Position numbers and translations under genes: made by a program
The notes under the pieces: generated by a model
Databases searched by the model: none
What the model was told of the DNA's origin: nothing
Seen by the model: the letters and a program-made list of their open reading frames with translations, nothing else
Assembly: GCA_002482845.1 (NCBI GenBank)
Contig: DLGT01000112.1
Span: 62,001 to 126,000 of the forward strand
DNA: 64,000 bases
Reading direction: 5' to 3'
Source: Saprospiraceae bacterium UBA7687
Lineage (GTDB): Bacteria; Bacteroidota; Bacteroidia; Chitinophagales; Saprospiraceae
Shown: piece after piece, positions 33,922-43,579 of the stretch
Layout: each line of letters opens with the position of its first letter
How positions within the stretch are numbered: the first letter of the stretch is position 1

Positions 33922-35931
33922 ATGTACGACAAAATGCTCTCTCCGCTTGACCTTGGTTGGACGACCTTAAAAAACAGAATACTTATGGGTTCTATGCACA
34001 CCAATCTAGAAGAAATACCTGGTGGTTTTGAGAGAGCTGCAGTGTATTTTGCTGAAAGAGCTAAAGGTCAAGTTGGGCTTATTGTCACTGGTGGCATCTC
34101 CCCAAATCCAGAAGGATGTGTAGCAGCGATGGCCGCAAAACTGAATACCGAAGAAGAAGTCAAGCATCACAAACTCATCACATCAGCAGTACATGCAGAA
34201 GGTGGCAAAATATGTATGCAAATCTTACACACAGGAAGATATGGTTACCATCCTAAGATCGTAGCGCCATCTGCCATTCAGGCACCCATTAATTTTTTTA
34301 AACCAATAGAACTTAGCCCCGAAGAGATAGAAAAAACCATCGATGACTATGTTCAATGTGCTTTATTGGCCCAAAAAGCTGGATATGATGGCGTAGAAAT
34401 CATGGGTTCTGAAGGTTATCTCATCAACCAATTTATAGCTAAAAGAACAAACCAACGACAAGATGAATGGGGAGGCAACTATGAAAACCGAATAAAATTC
34501 CCTATTCAAATAGTCAAAAAAACGCGCAAAGCTTGTGGCGAAAACTTTATTATTATCTATAGATTGTCAATGTTGGACCTTGTAGAAGGCGGTAGTACTT
34601 GGTCAGAAGTCGTGCAATTAGCAAAAGAAATAGAAAAAGCTGGCGCAACACTTATTAATACTGGTATTGGCTGGCATGAAGCAAGAATTCCAACTATAGC
34701 CACAGTTGTACCTAGGAAAGCATTTGCATGGGTGACAAAAAAGTTAAAATCTGAAGTCAATATTCCACTTATTGCGGTCAATAGAATCAACATGCCCGAT
34801 GTAGCCGAAGAAGTACTTTCAGAAGGCTGTGCAGATATGGTATCAATGGCAAGACCATTTTTGGCAGATGCAGAGTTGGTATTAAAAACAATGGAAGGCA
34901 GAGTCGACGAAATAAATACTTGTATTGCTTGTAATCAAGCTTGTCTAGATCATACTTTTCAAATGAAAATATCTTCTTGTCTCGTAAATCCTAGAGCGTG
35001 CCATGAGACTGAGCTGAATTACATCCCTACAAACAATCCAAAAAACATTGCTGTCATAGGTGGTGGACCTGCTGGTATGGCATATGCTCATGTTGCAGCT
35101 ATGAGAGGTCACAAAGTAGATCTTTATGAATCTTCTCACCAACTTGGAGGACAGTTTAATATGGCTAAAATCATTCCAGGTAAGGAAGAATATGCTGAAA
35201 CCATCCGATACTACCGGCGAATGTTGTCTAAGTACGACGTTAATATCTTACTTAATACCAAGGCTGAAAAACAATTGCTAATAAATAAATATGATGAAAT
35301 CATCCTTGCAAATGGCGTTACTCCAAGGAAATTAGACATAGAAGGTATTGATCATCCTAAGGTTTTATCTTACGTAGATGTGTTACTTCACAGAGCTGAA
35401 GTTGGTCGGTCAGTAGCTATCATTGGAGCAGGAGGTATAGGTTTTGATGTGGCAGAATATCTTGTTCATCATGGCAACCAAGAAGAAGAAATAAAAACAT
35501 TTTTAACAACTTGGGGTGTAGATCATGAGTATAAACATGGTGGCGCATTGAAAGATGCAGAAATTCAAGTTCCAGCACGTGAAGTATATCTATTAAAAAG
35601 ATCTACAGGAAAACATGGTGCTACACTCGGCAAAACCACTGGATGGATACACAAAGCAAGTCTTGTAGCCAATAATGTTCAAATGATCTCCGATGTAGTA
35701 TACCAAAAAATAGATGATGATGGACTTCATATCGTGGTAAAAGGAGAAGCTAGAATTTTACCTGTTGATCATGTAATAATATGTGCAGGACAAGAACCTT
35801 CCAGAATATTATACCAAGAATTATTAGATGAAGGCTTGCAACCTACTTTGATAGGTGGTGCAGACGAAGCAGCAGAACTCGACGCAAAAAGAGCAATTCA
35901 TCAAGCATGTCATTTGGCTTCCGTGGTATAG
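33922..35931 (+). CDS. fadH: NADPH-dependent 2,4-dienoyl-CoA reductase-like flavoenzyme
   Basis: A 669-residue FMN/FAD/4Fe-4S enzyme. The N-terminal old-yellow-enzyme barrel (about 1-330) includes QILHTGRYGYHP and the NQFIAKRTNQRQDEWGG signature (about 171-187). The cluster cysteines are in CIACNQACLDHT and SSCLVNPRACHE. The C-terminal NAD(P)H/FAD half starts at IAVIGGGPAGMAYAH (about 375-389) and has a second dinucleotide motif VAIIGAGGIGFDVAE. The family reduces dienoyl-CoAs in beta-oxidation of unsaturated fatty acids, but relatives act on other enoates. It has its own promoter and no functional neighbours. Confidence 0.9.
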   Translation: MYDKMLSPLDLGWTTLKNRILMGSMHTNLEEIPGGFERAAVYFAERAKGQVGLIVTGGISPNPEGCVAAMAAKLNTEEEVKHHKLITSAVHAEGGKICMQILHTGRYGYHPKIVAPSAIQAPINFFKPIELSPEEIEKTIDDYVQCALLAQKAGYDGVEIMGSEGYLINQFIAKRTNQRQDEWGGNYENRIKFPIQIVKKTRKACGENFIIIYRLSMLDLVEGGSTWSEVVQLAKEIEKAGATLINTGIGWHEARIPTIATVVPRKAFAWVTKKLKSEVNIPLIAVNRINMPDVAEEVLSEGCADMVSMARPFLADAELVLKTMEGRVDEINTCIACNQACLDHTFQMKISSCLVNPRACHETELNYIPTNNPKNIAVIGGGPAGMAYAHVAAMRGHKVDLYESSHQLGGQFNMAKIIPGKEEYAETIRYYRRMLSKYDVNILLNTKAEKQLLINKYDEIILANGVTPRKLDIEGIDHPKVLSYVDVLLHRAEVGRSVAIIGAGGIGFDVAEYLVHHGNQEEEIKTFLTTWGVDHEYKHGGALKDAEIQVPAREVYLLKRSTGKHGATLGKTTGWIHKASLVANNVQMISDVVYQKIDDDGLHIVVKGEARILPVDHVIICAGQEPSRILYQELLDEGLQPTLIGGADEAAELDAKRAIHQACHLASVV

Positions 35932-35958
35932 TATCCCAAGCTCCAACAAAGTTGACAT

Positions 35959-36768
35959 CTATTTTACAAGAACATAAACATCTTGGAAGGCAAGATTATT
36001 ACCATTTTTTATGCCAAACCAACTGCCTCTTATCGCTGATTGAATAATAAATCCGCTTTTTACTATGACCGAATCTAGGTAACCTCTTTTGAAACACACA
36101 TTAGCAGACTTGACATTTTTGTCCATTAAGTAATAATGTTCATATTCATAATCAAATCTAAAACCCTTATCATTTGCGCTCATTGCACTCAAACTATCGT
36201 CGTCCATGACAAAAAAGGTAGCAATTAATTTTCCACCATTTTTTAGAACTCTGAATGTTTCAGATAGATAATTTTCGACTTCATTATCAATCATGTGAGA
36301 AAAAACGGAAATTGCACAAGCCATATGAAATGATGCTGAAGGGTATTCAAATTTGTAAGTTGCTGCATCCAATCCACTTGCATTATATAAATCATTGTGC
36401 AGGCTGACATGCTTGAAACTAAAATTTGGGTACTTGGGTGTAATATTTTTTTTACACCATTCTGCACCTAATTCCATTGCTTCAAATCCCTGATAATCTC
36501 CTTTAAGGTACGATGTTAGACCTATTGCAATACGACCAATACCACTACCAATATCAAGAAAATAGTCACCTGGTTGCAATCCTTGTTCGATAAAGAAATT
36601 TTTCCATTCAATACCTTGACGAATAAAGTCACCGCTACCAGTATAAATCAAACTCTTTGGCGGTTTAAGTCCATCTTTTGATGACCAAAGATCATAAGGA
36701 AAATAGATAAGCCTCCTTACTAGAAATCTCATTTTAGGTGGTAAAAGGTAATATAACTTCCTAAGCAT
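35959..36768 (-). CDS. class I SAM-dependent methyltransferase
   Basis: A 269-residue Rossmann methyltransferase. Motif I reads YFLDIGSGIGRIAIGL (about 68-83), and the post-I acidic residue and later SVFSHMIDNEVENYLSETFRVLKNGGKLIATFF block follow in order. The N-terminus (LRRLIYFPYDLW-like) is typical of Bacteroidota proteins that methylate sugars or lipids in surface-glycan loci, but nothing beside it confirms a substrate. It stands between fadH and the cyclophilin-like gene, with 58 bp to the latter. Confidence 0.85.
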   Translation of the reverse strand: MLRKLYYLLPPKMRFLVRRLIYFPYDLWSSKDGLKPPKSLIYTGSGDFIRQGIEWKNFFIEQGLQPGDYFLDIGSGIGRIAIGLTSYLKGDYQGFEAMELGAEWCKKNITPKYPNFSFKHVSLHNDLYNASGLDAATYKFEYPSASFHMACAISVFSHMIDNEVENYLSETFRVLKNGGKLIATFFVMDDDSLSAMSANDKGFRFDYEYEHYYLMDKNVKSANVCFKRGYLDSVIVKSGFIIQSAIRGSWFGIKNGNNLAFQDVYVLVK

Positions 36769-36826
36769 TTGGTCTATTCTTTATGTAATATTAACGCCAA
36801 GATGGCAGTACAAACGATCAATGAAA

Positions 36827-38833
36827 CTATTTTACTAAAATGATCTCATTGATCTTATCTCCTACCTGAATTTTATGGACTATATCCATGCCTTCAACCA
36901 CTTTACCAAAAATTGTATAATTACCATTTAAGTGCGGCGCTGGAGAATGTGTGATAAACCATTGTGTGCTTTCGGTATGATTTCCAGCAGAAGCCATCCC
37001 AATGTATCCTTCGCTATCAAAATATTTCTGTGGCAGTTCAGATCTGATGGTATAGTCCTGCGACCCATAACCGTCACCTCTAGGGCATCCAGTCTGAATC
37101 ACAAAATTGGGCACTACACGATGAAAAATCTTGTTGTTATAAAACTTTTCATTGACGAGTACAATAAAATTGGCTACAGTAGCAGGTGCGTTTATCCTAT
37201 CTAATTTGACTCTGATTAGACCTTGCGATGTTTTTATAGCAGCAACTGTCGTATCACTACTTAGTTGTACAAATGTCCAATCTATGGGATGATTATGTTT
37301 CACTACCTCAGGTTCAAATTTGGTTCCTTCTATATAACTGATAGCAGATTTCAATTCGTTATATGATTCGATATCTCTTGGAAGTGTAAGTTTCGCCAAA
37401 GCTTCTTTCATAAAAGCAGGATCTCTTATCCATTCTTTAAATATAAGAGATGGCTCTTTCAAAATAGATGAAGCTACAGCAATCTGACCAACATCACCAC
37501 TAGAGACAGCATTAATTAATGTAGCAAGAATTTCACCTTTTACCCTTCCGAACCCATTGCCGAATGCCTTAAAAAACAAAGGATTACGCAATATATTTCC
37601 AAGTCCTTCAAGTGTTGCAAGTTTTACTATTTGACTTTTTTCTTCTGTATACAATTGACCTAATAAAATGTAGTTGTATGGGTCTCTACTCAATGCATTT
37701 ACATAAGCAGCTTTTGCATAATCATCTATGCTTTCTTTCAAATTTTTGAGTACTCTTTGCGAGAAAGCAGTCTTGCTTTTCGTAAAATACAGCGCTGTGT
37801 GTGTTAATACTGCACCATTCATTTTTGCACGCACTTGCCAAGGAATTCCGATGGTATCGTATCTAGCATATTCGGGAACATCTTCTACTATCCCATTAAT
37901 CAAGATAGCATCCGCAGCGGTAGATGCAATATGAATATTATCATTTTTTAAATTAGAAAGAAGAATGTCCCTTACTTCAGCGTATGGAAAAATTGCCATC
38001 GCCCTTACGATATTACATTTAACCCTATAGTCGGTCTCTGTGATTAACCTAGATTTGAGTGTGGGCAAAAAGTCTATATCTTTGGAATTGCCAAATGCTA
38101 ACGCTAATGCCATTCTGATATTTGGATCGTCTTCTCTAGAAAATACTTCAATGAGTCTTACTTTGAACAAACTAAGGTTTAAGGTTTTATTTCTTCCCAA
38201 ATAACTAGCTGCAAGAGTCCTAACTTCAGATGGAATGCTCTTTTGATAAAGTAAATCTACCACCCTAGATGTGCCTTCATCCGTTAAAATCTTTCTAAGT
38301 GAAAAATTATAGATGCTTCTCATTTGACCCAAAAGTAAAAATGTATCCGTACTTCTGTATGTTTTTACTGTCGCTATTGCTTTTAAGTCAGACTCGTTTC
38401 CTGTCTTACCTACCGCTTCTAAAATATTTGCATTATAAATATTATCTACTTCAAGTGTGTCTCTACCGTTGAATGCTGCAATAATACGATCCGTAATCTT
38501 GGTATTTCCCGTCTGACCTAGAGCGTATGCAGCCGCAGCCCTTACCTCTAAAACTGGATCCTTGAGCATTTTAAATAAAGAATCATACGTAACTACGTTT
38601 TTTATAGATCCAAATGCTAAAACAGAATAATATCTGTACGCAGGATCAGGACTTCTGAAATATGTGTACAGACCAGAAATGTCTTGTTTATCTTGGAGAT
38701 CAATGATTTTTTGTAGTTCTGTATCTGCGAGAGATAGATTAATTTCGGTGCTTTGTGTATCTGTATTAGGCACACATGACGTTATATATAACACAAAAAT
38801 AAAAAAAGTAAAAAAGTAAAAAATCGCTCTCAT
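36827..38833 (-). CDS. HEAT-repeat lipoprotein with a C-terminal cyclophilin domain
   Basis: A 668-residue exported protein. The ATG giving MRAIFYFFTFFIF puts a lipoprotein signal in place (FVLYITSC), and is preferred over a longer start whose extra 22 residues bear no signal. HEAT-type repeats fill much of the protein (EVRAAAAYALGQTGN and VRTLAASYLGRN among the clearest). The C-terminal part (about 515-668) is a cyclophilin: FHRVVPNFVIQTGCPRGDGYG, then GMASAGNHTESTQWFITH, with the catalytic Arg in FHRV. It is probably a periplasmic peptidyl-prolyl isomerase on a scaffold. A similar arrangement is known in other Bacteroidota as far as I recall. Confidence 0.88.
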   Translation of the reverse strand: MRAIFYFFTFFIFVLYITSCVPNTDTQSTEINLSLADTELQKIIDLQDKQDISGLYTYFRSPDPAYRYYSVLAFGSIKNVVTYDSLFKMLKDPVLEVRAAAAYALGQTGNTKITDRIIAAFNGRDTLEVDNIYNANILEAVGKTGNESDLKAIATVKTYRSTDTFLLLGQMRSIYNFSLRKILTDEGTSRVVDLLYQKSIPSEVRTLAASYLGRNKTLNLSLFKVRLIEVFSREDDPNIRMALALAFGNSKDIDFLPTLKSRLITETDYRVKCNIVRAMAIFPYAEVRDILLSNLKNDNIHIASTAADAILINGIVEDVPEYARYDTIGIPWQVRAKMNGAVLTHTALYFTKSKTAFSQRVLKNLKESIDDYAKAAYVNALSRDPYNYILLGQLYTEEKSQIVKLATLEGLGNILRNPLFFKAFGNGFGRVKGEILATLINAVSSGDVGQIAVASSILKEPSLIFKEWIRDPAFMKEALAKLTLPRDIESYNELKSAISYIEGTKFEPEVVKHNHPIDWTFVQLSSDTTVAAIKTSQGLIRVKLDRINAPATVANFIVLVNEKFYNNKIFHRVVPNFVIQTGCPRGDGYGSQDYTIRSELPQKYFDSEGYIGMASAGNHTESTQWFITHSPAPHLNGNYTIFGKVVEGMDIVHKIQVGDKINEIILVK

Positions 38834-38911
38834 GCAAAATTGGGTTGAAGACTGATAGAAATACTGAGTGTCAAAATTACATTTTTTTATAAAACGCACC
38901 TAATTATTCAC

Positions 38912-38919
38912 TATCTTTG
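38912..38919 (+). promoter_or_regulatory. promoter -7 element for smpB
   Basis: TATCTTTG is an exact match, 20 bases before the smpB ATG, giving a short leader. Confidence 0.55.
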
Positions 38920-38939
38920 CAAACTTATTTGATATCGTG

Positions 38940-39404
38940 ATGGGCGTAAAATTAGTAACAAAAGAGATTGTAAACAGGAAAGCAAAGTTTGAATTCAGCT
39001 TTATACAACAATATGAAGCTGGTCTAGTGCTTACTGGCACTGAAGTGAAAGCTCTGAGACAAGGACTTGCAAACCTTAATGATGCATATTGTTTGTTTGA
39101 TCATGGAAATTTAGTGGTAAAAAACATGTTTATAGCGGAGTATGACCATGGTACTATCTACAATCACGATGCTAGGAGAGACAGAAGACTTTTATTAAGA
39201 AAAGCAGAATTAAAAAAATTAGAACGTAGAGTGACCGAAAAAGGATATACCATAGTGCCTTACAGACTTTACTTCTCAGATCGTGGTTTTGCAAAACTCG
39301 AAGTAGCACTAGCTCAAGGTAAAAAAGCATTTGATAAAAGAGAAACTATCAAAGAACGCGATAATAAAAGAGAACTCGACAGGGTTAAAAAGATAAAACT
39401 TTAA
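38940..39404 (+). CDS. smpB: SsrA-binding protein
   Basis: A 154-residue partner of tmRNA in ribosome rescue. It has NRKAKFEFSFIQQYEAGLVLTGTEVKALRQG (about 11-41) and YDHGTIYNHDARRDRRLLL (about 67-85), and ends in the basic RDNKRELDRVKKIKL tail. The ATG at 38940 is chosen; a GTG directly before it is in frame but adds only one residue. The tmRNA gene itself is not in this window. Confidence 0.96.
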   Translation: MGVKLVTKEIVNRKAKFEFSFIQQYEAGLVLTGTEVKALRQGLANLNDAYCLFDHGNLVVKNMFIAEYDHGTIYNHDARRDRRLLLRKAELKKLERRVTEKGYTIVPYRLYFSDRGFAKLEVALAQGKKAFDKRETIKERDNKRELDRVKKIKL

Positions 39405-39447
39405 TTGTTTTTTTTACGTTTATTCATTTAAATAAGGCAAAATTATC

Positions 39448-40461
39448 ATGACAGAAGTACTAGAAAACGCAAAGTTGGACTTAGATAAAAATGGATATTT
39501 AGATATAGATATTGATCCTACTCTAGATCTTGTACCAGAGATTAATAAATTGAAAAAAGAAAAAAATGCTATTATTCTAGCTCATTATTATCAAGAATCT
39601 GAAATCCAAGATGTAGCGGACTATATAGGAGATAGCCTAGGATTGTCCCAAAAAGCAGAAAGTACAGATGCAGATATCATCGTTTTTGCAGGTGTCCATT
39701 TTATGGCTGAAACTGCCAAAATGCTAAATCCGACCAAAAAAGTTGTTTTACCAGATCTTAAAGCAGGTTGCTCTCTTGCAGATAGTTGCCCTGCTCCTTT
39801 ATTTAAAAAATTTAAAGAAAAATATCCTGATCATGTGGTGGTCAGTTATATAAATTGTACTGCAGAACTCAAAACACTAACAGATATTTGCTGTACTTCC
39901 TCCAATGCAGAAGCTATCATTAATAGTATACCTAAAGATAAAGGAATCATCTTTGCTCCAGATAAAAATCTTGGCGCTTATCTAGTCAAAAAAACAGGAA
40001 GAGATATGGTCCTTTGGAATGGTGCTTGTATGGTACATGAGATATTTTCACATGAGAAAATTACAAAATTAATACACCGATTTCCTGAAGCAAAGTTTAT
40101 TGCACATCCTGAATGTGAAGCACATATACTTGAGCTTGCAGACTTCATAGGTTCTACAACTCAACTTCTTAAGTATACACAAAATAATGCAGCTACAGCT
40201 TTTATAGTAGCAACAGAATCTGGAATTTTACATCAAATGGAACTTGCATCTCCAGATAAAATGTTTATCCCTGCTCCTCCGAATAATACTTGCGCATGTA
40301 ATGACTGTCCGCATATGAAGCGCAACACTATGGAGAAGCTTTATTTAAGTATGAAATACGAGTTGCCTGAGATCATACTAGAAGATTGGGTCATAGAGAA
40401 AGGTCGTAAATGTATAGATGCAATGCTAGACATTAGCGAGAAAGCAGGCTTTAAAGCGTAA
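39448..40461 (+). CDS. nadA: quinolinate synthase
   Basis: A 337-residue 4Fe-4S enzyme that condenses iminoaspartate with dihydroxyacetone phosphate to quinolinate, in NAD synthesis from aspartate. LAHYYQESEIQDVADYIGDS (about 44-63), cluster cysteines in KAGCSLADSCP and in the C-terminal NNTCACNDCPHMK, and HPECEAHILELADFIGST mark the NadA fold. It follows smpB by about 43 bp, and may share its transcript. Its presence shows a bacterial aspartate route to NAD, which bears on the purpose of the tryptophan genes at the left end. Confidence 0.95.
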   Translation: MTEVLENAKLDLDKNGYLDIDIDPTLDLVPEINKLKKEKNAIILAHYYQESEIQDVADYIGDSLGLSQKAESTDADIIVFAGVHFMAETAKMLNPTKKVVLPDLKAGCSLADSCPAPLFKKFKEKYPDHVVVSYINCTAELKTLTDICCTSSNAEAIINSIPKDKGIIFAPDKNLGAYLVKKTGRDMVLWNGACMVHEIFSHEKITKLIHRFPEAKFIAHPECEAHILELADFIGSTTQLLKYTQNNAATAFIVATESGILHQMELASPDKMFIPAPPNNTCACNDCPHMKRNTMEKLYLSMKYELPEIILEDWVIEKGRKCIDAMLDISEKAGFKA

Positions 40462-40486
40462 GTTTATTAGTTTAGTTCATTAATAT

Positions 40487-41704
40487 TTACACAATAGACT
40501 CATTTACAAAGTTTCGCCATTTCGGAAAATAATCTACGAGTTGAGACTTTGCTCCTAGATGTTGGATTCGTCTGAAAAGCACTTCTTCATGCGGAGTGAC
40601 ATTGCGTAGGTAGGTATCTCTACCATGGTTTCTAATGAACGAAATGACTTCTTCCATCTTTATTAATTGTCTTTCATTGGACCATATTTTAGGGTCAAAA
40701 CTCCATATGTATGTTGCATTTGTATTGAGCATTTCCCAAATGTAATGTATCATTTGGTTACCTTTAGCATAAAACAAAAAACCAAATGTCGGCGTCAGTG
40801 TAAATCTTATCTTTCCATCCATATGTTGTAAACTACCCGCTAAATATTCAAGTTGCTTTTTGTTCCTGACATCCTTCCATGTCATAATCTGCTCGAATAA
40901 TTCTTTATTCGAAATAGGAAAAGAACCCAAATCATTTTTAGTCAATGCATCAAAAATATCTTCCGCAGTAAAAAGCGATTTGTCTAAATTTCTAATAAAA
41001 TGTGATGGTTTGCGTAATCTTTCTGTCTTTACAAATTTTAATGTCTCTATTGCGTAGTCCTTTATCTCATAAATCTGCTGTGAGTATGCGCTTATTTTTT
41101 GGATAGCGCCATCAGTTTTATTTATGACTAGCTGTACATCAAAGGTCCTACTATTAAAATGTTTGCTAAAATATGATTTTATGTGCTCAAATTCAGGCAA
41201 GATATACGGATTTTCAATTCTAATGTTGACTAACTGGCTTTCCCAATATAACTTCTGCTTCCACTCAATGTATCCCATTCCAAAGCTGGTTTTCGAAAAA
41301 GGGACCTTGACATTTAACTTTATTAGCTTGTCTTCTACCGATATTTCACTAGGCCTATTCTCTGTTAACAATGGTATAAAAGATGCCTTCTTGTAAAAAC
41401 TCAAGTCAACATTAAAAGTTAGCCAATAAATATTAACAAAACACAACTTTTTGATTTCTGATTTTGGCTTTTGGAGCGAGAATCCACCTAGATTAGTTGG
41501 TTTGTAGTTTACTATTTTAATGACCAAAGTTGCATCAAGCTTATCATAAGATATCATTTCCACCTCATAGTAAATTTCCCTACTTTCAACAAATTTAAAC
41601 TCACCATATGGTAAATTTGTCTCTGAAAGCGGTATTGATAAATATTCGTTTAAACAGATTTGATCATTATTGACCTTAATTAATATATTTTTGGTCTGTG
41701 ACAA
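40487..41704 (-). CDS. conserved-looking hypothetical protein
   Basis: A 405-residue protein without a signal peptide or membrane segment. The N-terminal half alternates hydrophobic and polar strands; the C-terminal half is more helical, with HYIWEMLNTNATYIWSFDP and RNHGRDTYLRNVTPHEEVLFRRIQHLG (about 361-387) as its most distinctive pieces. No catalytic motif is evident. It converges with nadA (about 25 bp between the ends) and stands alone. I do not recognise it; a DNA-related or regulatory role would be a guess. Confidence 0.65.
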   Translation of the reverse strand: MSQTKNILIKVNNDQICLNEYLSIPLSETNLPYGEFKFVESREIYYEVEMISYDKLDATLVIKIVNYKPTNLGGFSLQKPKSEIKKLCFVNIYWLTFNVDLSFYKKASFIPLLTENRPSEISVEDKLIKLNVKVPFSKTSFGMGYIEWKQKLYWESQLVNIRIENPYILPEFEHIKSYFSKHFNSRTFDVQLVINKTDGAIQKISAYSQQIYEIKDYAIETLKFVKTERLRKPSHFIRNLDKSLFTAEDIFDALTKNDLGSFPISNKELFEQIMTWKDVRNKKQLEYLAGSLQHMDGKIRFTLTPTFGFLFYAKGNQMIHYIWEMLNTNATYIWSFDPKIWSNERQLIKMEEVISFIRNHGRDTYLRNVTPHEEVLFRRIQHLGAKSQLVDYFPKWRNFVNESIV

Positions 41705-41785
41705 ATTGATATAAATACTAATTTATAGAAAAATTATGTTGCAAAACTAATCGATTTAACCTAAAGTATGCCATCAACTATGTTA

Positions 41786-42649
41786 TTACAATAATATTTC
41801 AGCCACATTTTCCTTAATTGTCTCTGATATCTGATCTGTCGGCAAGTCATTTGGATCTAAACCGAATGGATCTTCTATTTCTTCAGCAAGTAACTCAATA
41901 CTACCGAAAACATAAAAAATCATTGCCACGATAGGCATTGCCCAATAACCAAATTCGACAACAAAACCTATTGGCATTGTGAATACATAAATAAAAATTA
42001 TTTTCTTCAGATACAAACTATAAGAATAAGGTATGGGTGTCTTCTTAATACGTTCGCACGCACCAAGATTGTCAGTAAATGACTTTAACTCATCATTTAT
42101 AAAAAGTAATTGCTCACCAGAAATCCTTTTATCTACATACAATTGGTTGATTTCGTGATAAATAGCCTTCATTATTTTATTTGGAACGTGTAAAACTTCA
42201 TAAAAATAATCAACATTATACTTATCGTTTATGGATAGGTTTTCTACATTTAATGTTCCTCTTAAATGTTCTTTGCATGCGTAGATATAATTGCTGATTA
42301 GATTCCAAAACAACAACTTTTCCTCCTTTGTCAGATCTAACGATGATAATTTTAAAGCTAAGTTTCGGGAATTATTTACAAAACTGCCCCAAAGCTTTCT
42401 TCCTTCCCACCATCTATCATAAGCTGTGTTGGTCCGAAATACTAATAAAAGTGATAATACGAAACCTACTAAAGCGTGAATGGCGGTAGTGTTTTTGAAA
42501 GTAACACCTATAACATCATTCTCTATATATGCCACTAGTCCTGTAAACATTGCTACCCCTAAAATACCAGGTAACATCATCCTAAATGTATCACTCTTGT
42601 GAAGGGTAAAAATGAGTTTCCACCAGTCTTTTGGGTTATAAATGACCAT
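41786..42649 (-). CDS. bestrophin family (UPF0187) ion channel
   Basis: A 287-residue membrane protein. Hydrophobic segments at about 24-45 and 54-70 and two near 220-255, and the LLVFRTNTAYDRWWEGRKLWGSFVNNSRNLAL block (about 67-98), are the bestrophin signature; an EEIEDPFGLDPNDLPTDQI tail follows. Bacterial members form pentameric channels, cation-selective in the one structure that I recall. The substrate ion here is unknown. It is transcribed away from the nadA side, with about 80 bp to its left neighbour. Confidence 0.9.
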   Translation of the reverse strand: MVIYNPKDWWKLIFTLHKSDTFRMMLPGILGVAMFTGLVAYIENDVIGVTFKNTTAIHALVGFVLSLLLVFRTNTAYDRWWEGRKLWGSFVNNSRNLALKLSSLDLTKEEKLLFWNLISNYIYACKEHLRGTLNVENLSINDKYNVDYFYEVLHVPNKIMKAIYHEINQLYVDKRISGEQLLFINDELKSFTDNLGACERIKKTPIPYSYSLYLKKIIFIYVFTMPIGFVVEFGYWAMPIVAMIFYVFGSIELLAEEIEDPFGLDPNDLPTDQISETIKENVAEILL

Positions 42650-42705
42650 ATAGAAAATGAAATTTAGTAAGAATCAGATTTAAATTTATAATTTCTACAA
42701 CGCAA

Positions 42706-43530
42706 TTATTTCCATTTTGGTCTTGAAATTTCTGGGCATTCGATACCTCCAAAATACTTTAATATAGACACACCAAAAAATGTGTATTTGTCTTTACCTT
42801 TTGTATCTCCTCTCTGTCTGTCTGTATCTCCTAATCCATCTACAAGCGATCTATCTGATAATGCTACGGCTGTAGCTCCACGAGTAGATTCCAATACGGC
42901 TTTGCTAGGAAATACTGAACTCACATCATCTAAGTAATCGGTAAATAAAAACCGAGTACTTATATCTATATTTATACTAACATCAGCTGAAATATCCCAT
43001 TTAAAACCACCTCCTATTACTAGTCCGCCATTTACGAGACTGTATTCCTGACCAACTGCTTGTCCTTCTGTCCCGAAGTCTCTAAGTTTGTATTTTTCGC
43101 CATTAAGCTCAGCTACAGGATTGAAATGAAAAAGATTGAAACCGCCAAATAAATATGGTGTCTTATTATAAGTGCGGCTACCATGTTCGTATTTGAAGAA
43201 ATTAAATTCTAAAACATTGCTTAAATCAAATATATTTGATCTGAAACTTAGGTTTCTATTTCGTTCAAAATTATTTCTTGAGTCTGCATCGTCAGCGCCG
43301 ACTCTTCCATAACTTAAAGATGTACGCATAGAGACCCTAGTATTAAAATTATATCTGGCGATAACTCCTAAAGCAATCCCTGGTTTAGTTATTTTTAAAT
43401 TGGTATTCAAATCCCCAAAATAGTAACTCGTACCTAACCATCCACCCAATTCATAACCCTTTTGGGCCGAAACGGATACACTAGTTACAGTAATCAATAA
43501 TATGATTGCGACTTTTAAAATGTATTTCAT
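42706..43530 (-). CDS. DUF6089 family outer-membrane beta-barrel protein
   Basis: A 274-residue secreted protein with a signal peptide (IILLITVTSVSVSAQ) and a barrel-like body. KGYELGGWLGTSYYFGDLNT (about 24-43) and the NKTPYLFGGFNLFHFNP motif are the DUF6089 pattern. The C-terminus (KYTFFGVSILKYFGG) is typical of this group. The ATG giving MKYILKVAI is used; a longer frame runs into the GH31 gene and would spoil the signal peptide. Its role is unknown; outer-membrane structural or export-related functions are possible. Confidence 0.82.
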   Translation of the reverse strand: MKYILKVAIILLITVTSVSVSAQKGYELGGWLGTSYYFGDLNTNLKITKPGIALGVIARYNFNTRVSMRTSLSYGRVGADDADSRNNFERNRNLSFRSNIFDLSNVLEFNFFKYEHGSRTYNKTPYLFGGFNLFHFNPVAELNGEKYKLRDFGTEGQAVGQEYSLVNGGLVIGGGFKWDISADVSINIDISTRFLFTDYLDDVSSVFPSKAVLESTRGATAVALSDRSLVDGLGDTDRQRGDTKGKDKYTFFGVSILKYFGGIECPEISRPKWK

Positions 43531-43579
43531 ATTGTTTTTAACGAGCTTTGCCAAATTTTGGTGTAAAATTAGCAAGTTT

